From the NCBI GenBank assembly GCA_018715465.1, contig DVLN01000109.1, forward strand, positions 1 through 13,829: DNA of 13,829 bases, in the 5' to 3' direction. A model generated the notes under the pieces. The model made no database searches. It was not told the origin of the DNA and saw only the letters and a list, made by a program, of their open reading frames with translations. Below are positions 13,681-13,829 of this stretch, in pieces (within the stretch, counting starts at the first letter, position 1; each line of letters opens with the position of its first letter). Source of the stretch: Candidatus Faecivivens stercorigallinarum (GTDB lineage: Bacteria; Bacillota; Clostridia; Oscillospirales; Ruminococcaceae). A program made the translations under genes and the position numbers.

Positions 13681-13698
13681 AGTTAGCGATCGCTAACT
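13681..13698. promoter_or_regulatory. DtxR/IdeR-like operator 2
   Basis: AGTTAGCGATCGCTAACT is a fully symmetric 18-bp palindrome with the same arms as operator 1, centred 62 bp downstream of it. It lies inside the leader, after the small terminator, where a bound protein could act as a roadblock or loop with operator 1. Confidence 0.78.
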
Positions 13699-13731
13699 AT
13701 TTTGTTATTCCAACCCTGAAAGGAAATTATT

Positions 13732-13829
13732 ATGAGTGTTGTCATTATCGGAGGAAACGACTGTATGGTCTGTCAATACAAGACGCTGTGTAAAAAATAC
13801 GGCTGCCGTGCCAAGGTCTTTACCCAGAT
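13732..13829 (+). CDS. DUF2325 domain protein, N-terminal part (cut by window end)
   Basis: Thirty-two codons are visible before the window ends. The protein starts MSVVIIGGNDCMVCQYKT, the characteristic beginning of DUF2325 proteins: a beta strand, a GG turn, and then an R/C-rich helix. Four cysteines occur at residues 11, 14, 20 and 25 (CxxC-x5-C-x4-C), a possible metal or Fe-S site. AAAGGAA lies 6 nt before ATG 13732. The function of DUF2325 is not established. Family members are short, about 100 residues, so most of it lies beyond the window. The two metal-type operators upstream suggest that it belongs to an iron regulon, possibly ahead of feo genes outside the window. Confidence 0.82.
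   Translation, partial: MSVVIIGGNDCMVCQYKTLCKKYGCRAKVFTQ

Larger units (their letters stand above)
13401..13731. other. Divergent intergenic control region, MATE and DUF2325 genes
   Basis: This 331-bp gap is the longest gene-free stretch. From left to right it holds the MATE leader (13401-13466) with a GCTGA-N3-TCAGC palindrome (13453-13465) at the predicted start point, the MATE promoter, about 80 bp of A/T-rich sequence with no clear signal (13502-13581), the DUF2325 promoter, two metal-type operators, and a small terminator between them. No small ORF with a convincing ribosome site was seen. Confidence 0.7.

Overview
The window reads as the chromosome of a Gram-positive anaerobe of the class Clostridia, most likely a gut Oscillospiraceae/Ruminococcaceae-type bacterium. 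The grounds are strong AGGAGG-type ribosome sites, sigma-A promoters with TTGACA/TATAAT and extended -10 boxes, simple rho-independent hairpins, fairly GC-rich coding DNA, and gene families typical of that group (BioY without its own energising module, FeoB-associated Cys-rich protein, DUF2325, a giant FtsX-type permease with coiled coils, a GH36 alpha-galactosidase). No phage, IS, CRISPR, tRNA or rRNA was seen. The genus is an inference.

Layout, left to right. (1) 1-670: a terminator from an upstream unit, a GNAT acetyltransferase, and a bidirectional terminator. (2) 690-3869, minus strand: a SagB-type FMN oxidoreductase followed 60 nt later by a GH36 alpha-galactosidase, probably one transcript from an extended -10 promoter at 3841. 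(3) 3946-4657: bioY, whose promoter is bracketed by two BirA-type operators. (4) 4634-9519: a TetR regulator, an ABC ATPase and a 1138-residue FtsX-type permease in one operon, with a self-operator at the tetR transcription start and a strong terminator at the end. (5) 9531-11671: an ECF sigma factor whose stop overlaps the start of a membrane protein with about seven helices and a large outside domain. (6) 11679-12007: a FeoB-associated Cys-rich membrane protein under an iron-type promoter. (7) 12033-13501, minus strand: a MATE efflux transporter with its own promoter; its terminator lies inside the end of the Cys-rich gene. (8) 13582 to the end: a second promoter nearly identical to that of the Cys-rich gene, two perfect AGTTAGC-N4-GCTAACT palindromes with a small terminator between them, and the first 32 codons of a DUF2325 gene cut by the window edge.

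The regulation is unusually readable. Candidate operators are visible for biotin (BirA), for the TetR exporter operon and for a DtxR/IdeR-like metal regulon. That metal regulon appears to join the FeoB-associated protein and the DUF2325 protein, although the MATE gene separates them. The least understood unit is the ECF sigma plus polytopic membrane partner, which looks like a membrane signalling pair without a recognisable zinc anti-sigma motif. The only intergenic stretch over 300 bases is 13401-13731; it holds the divergent MATE and DUF2325 control regions.
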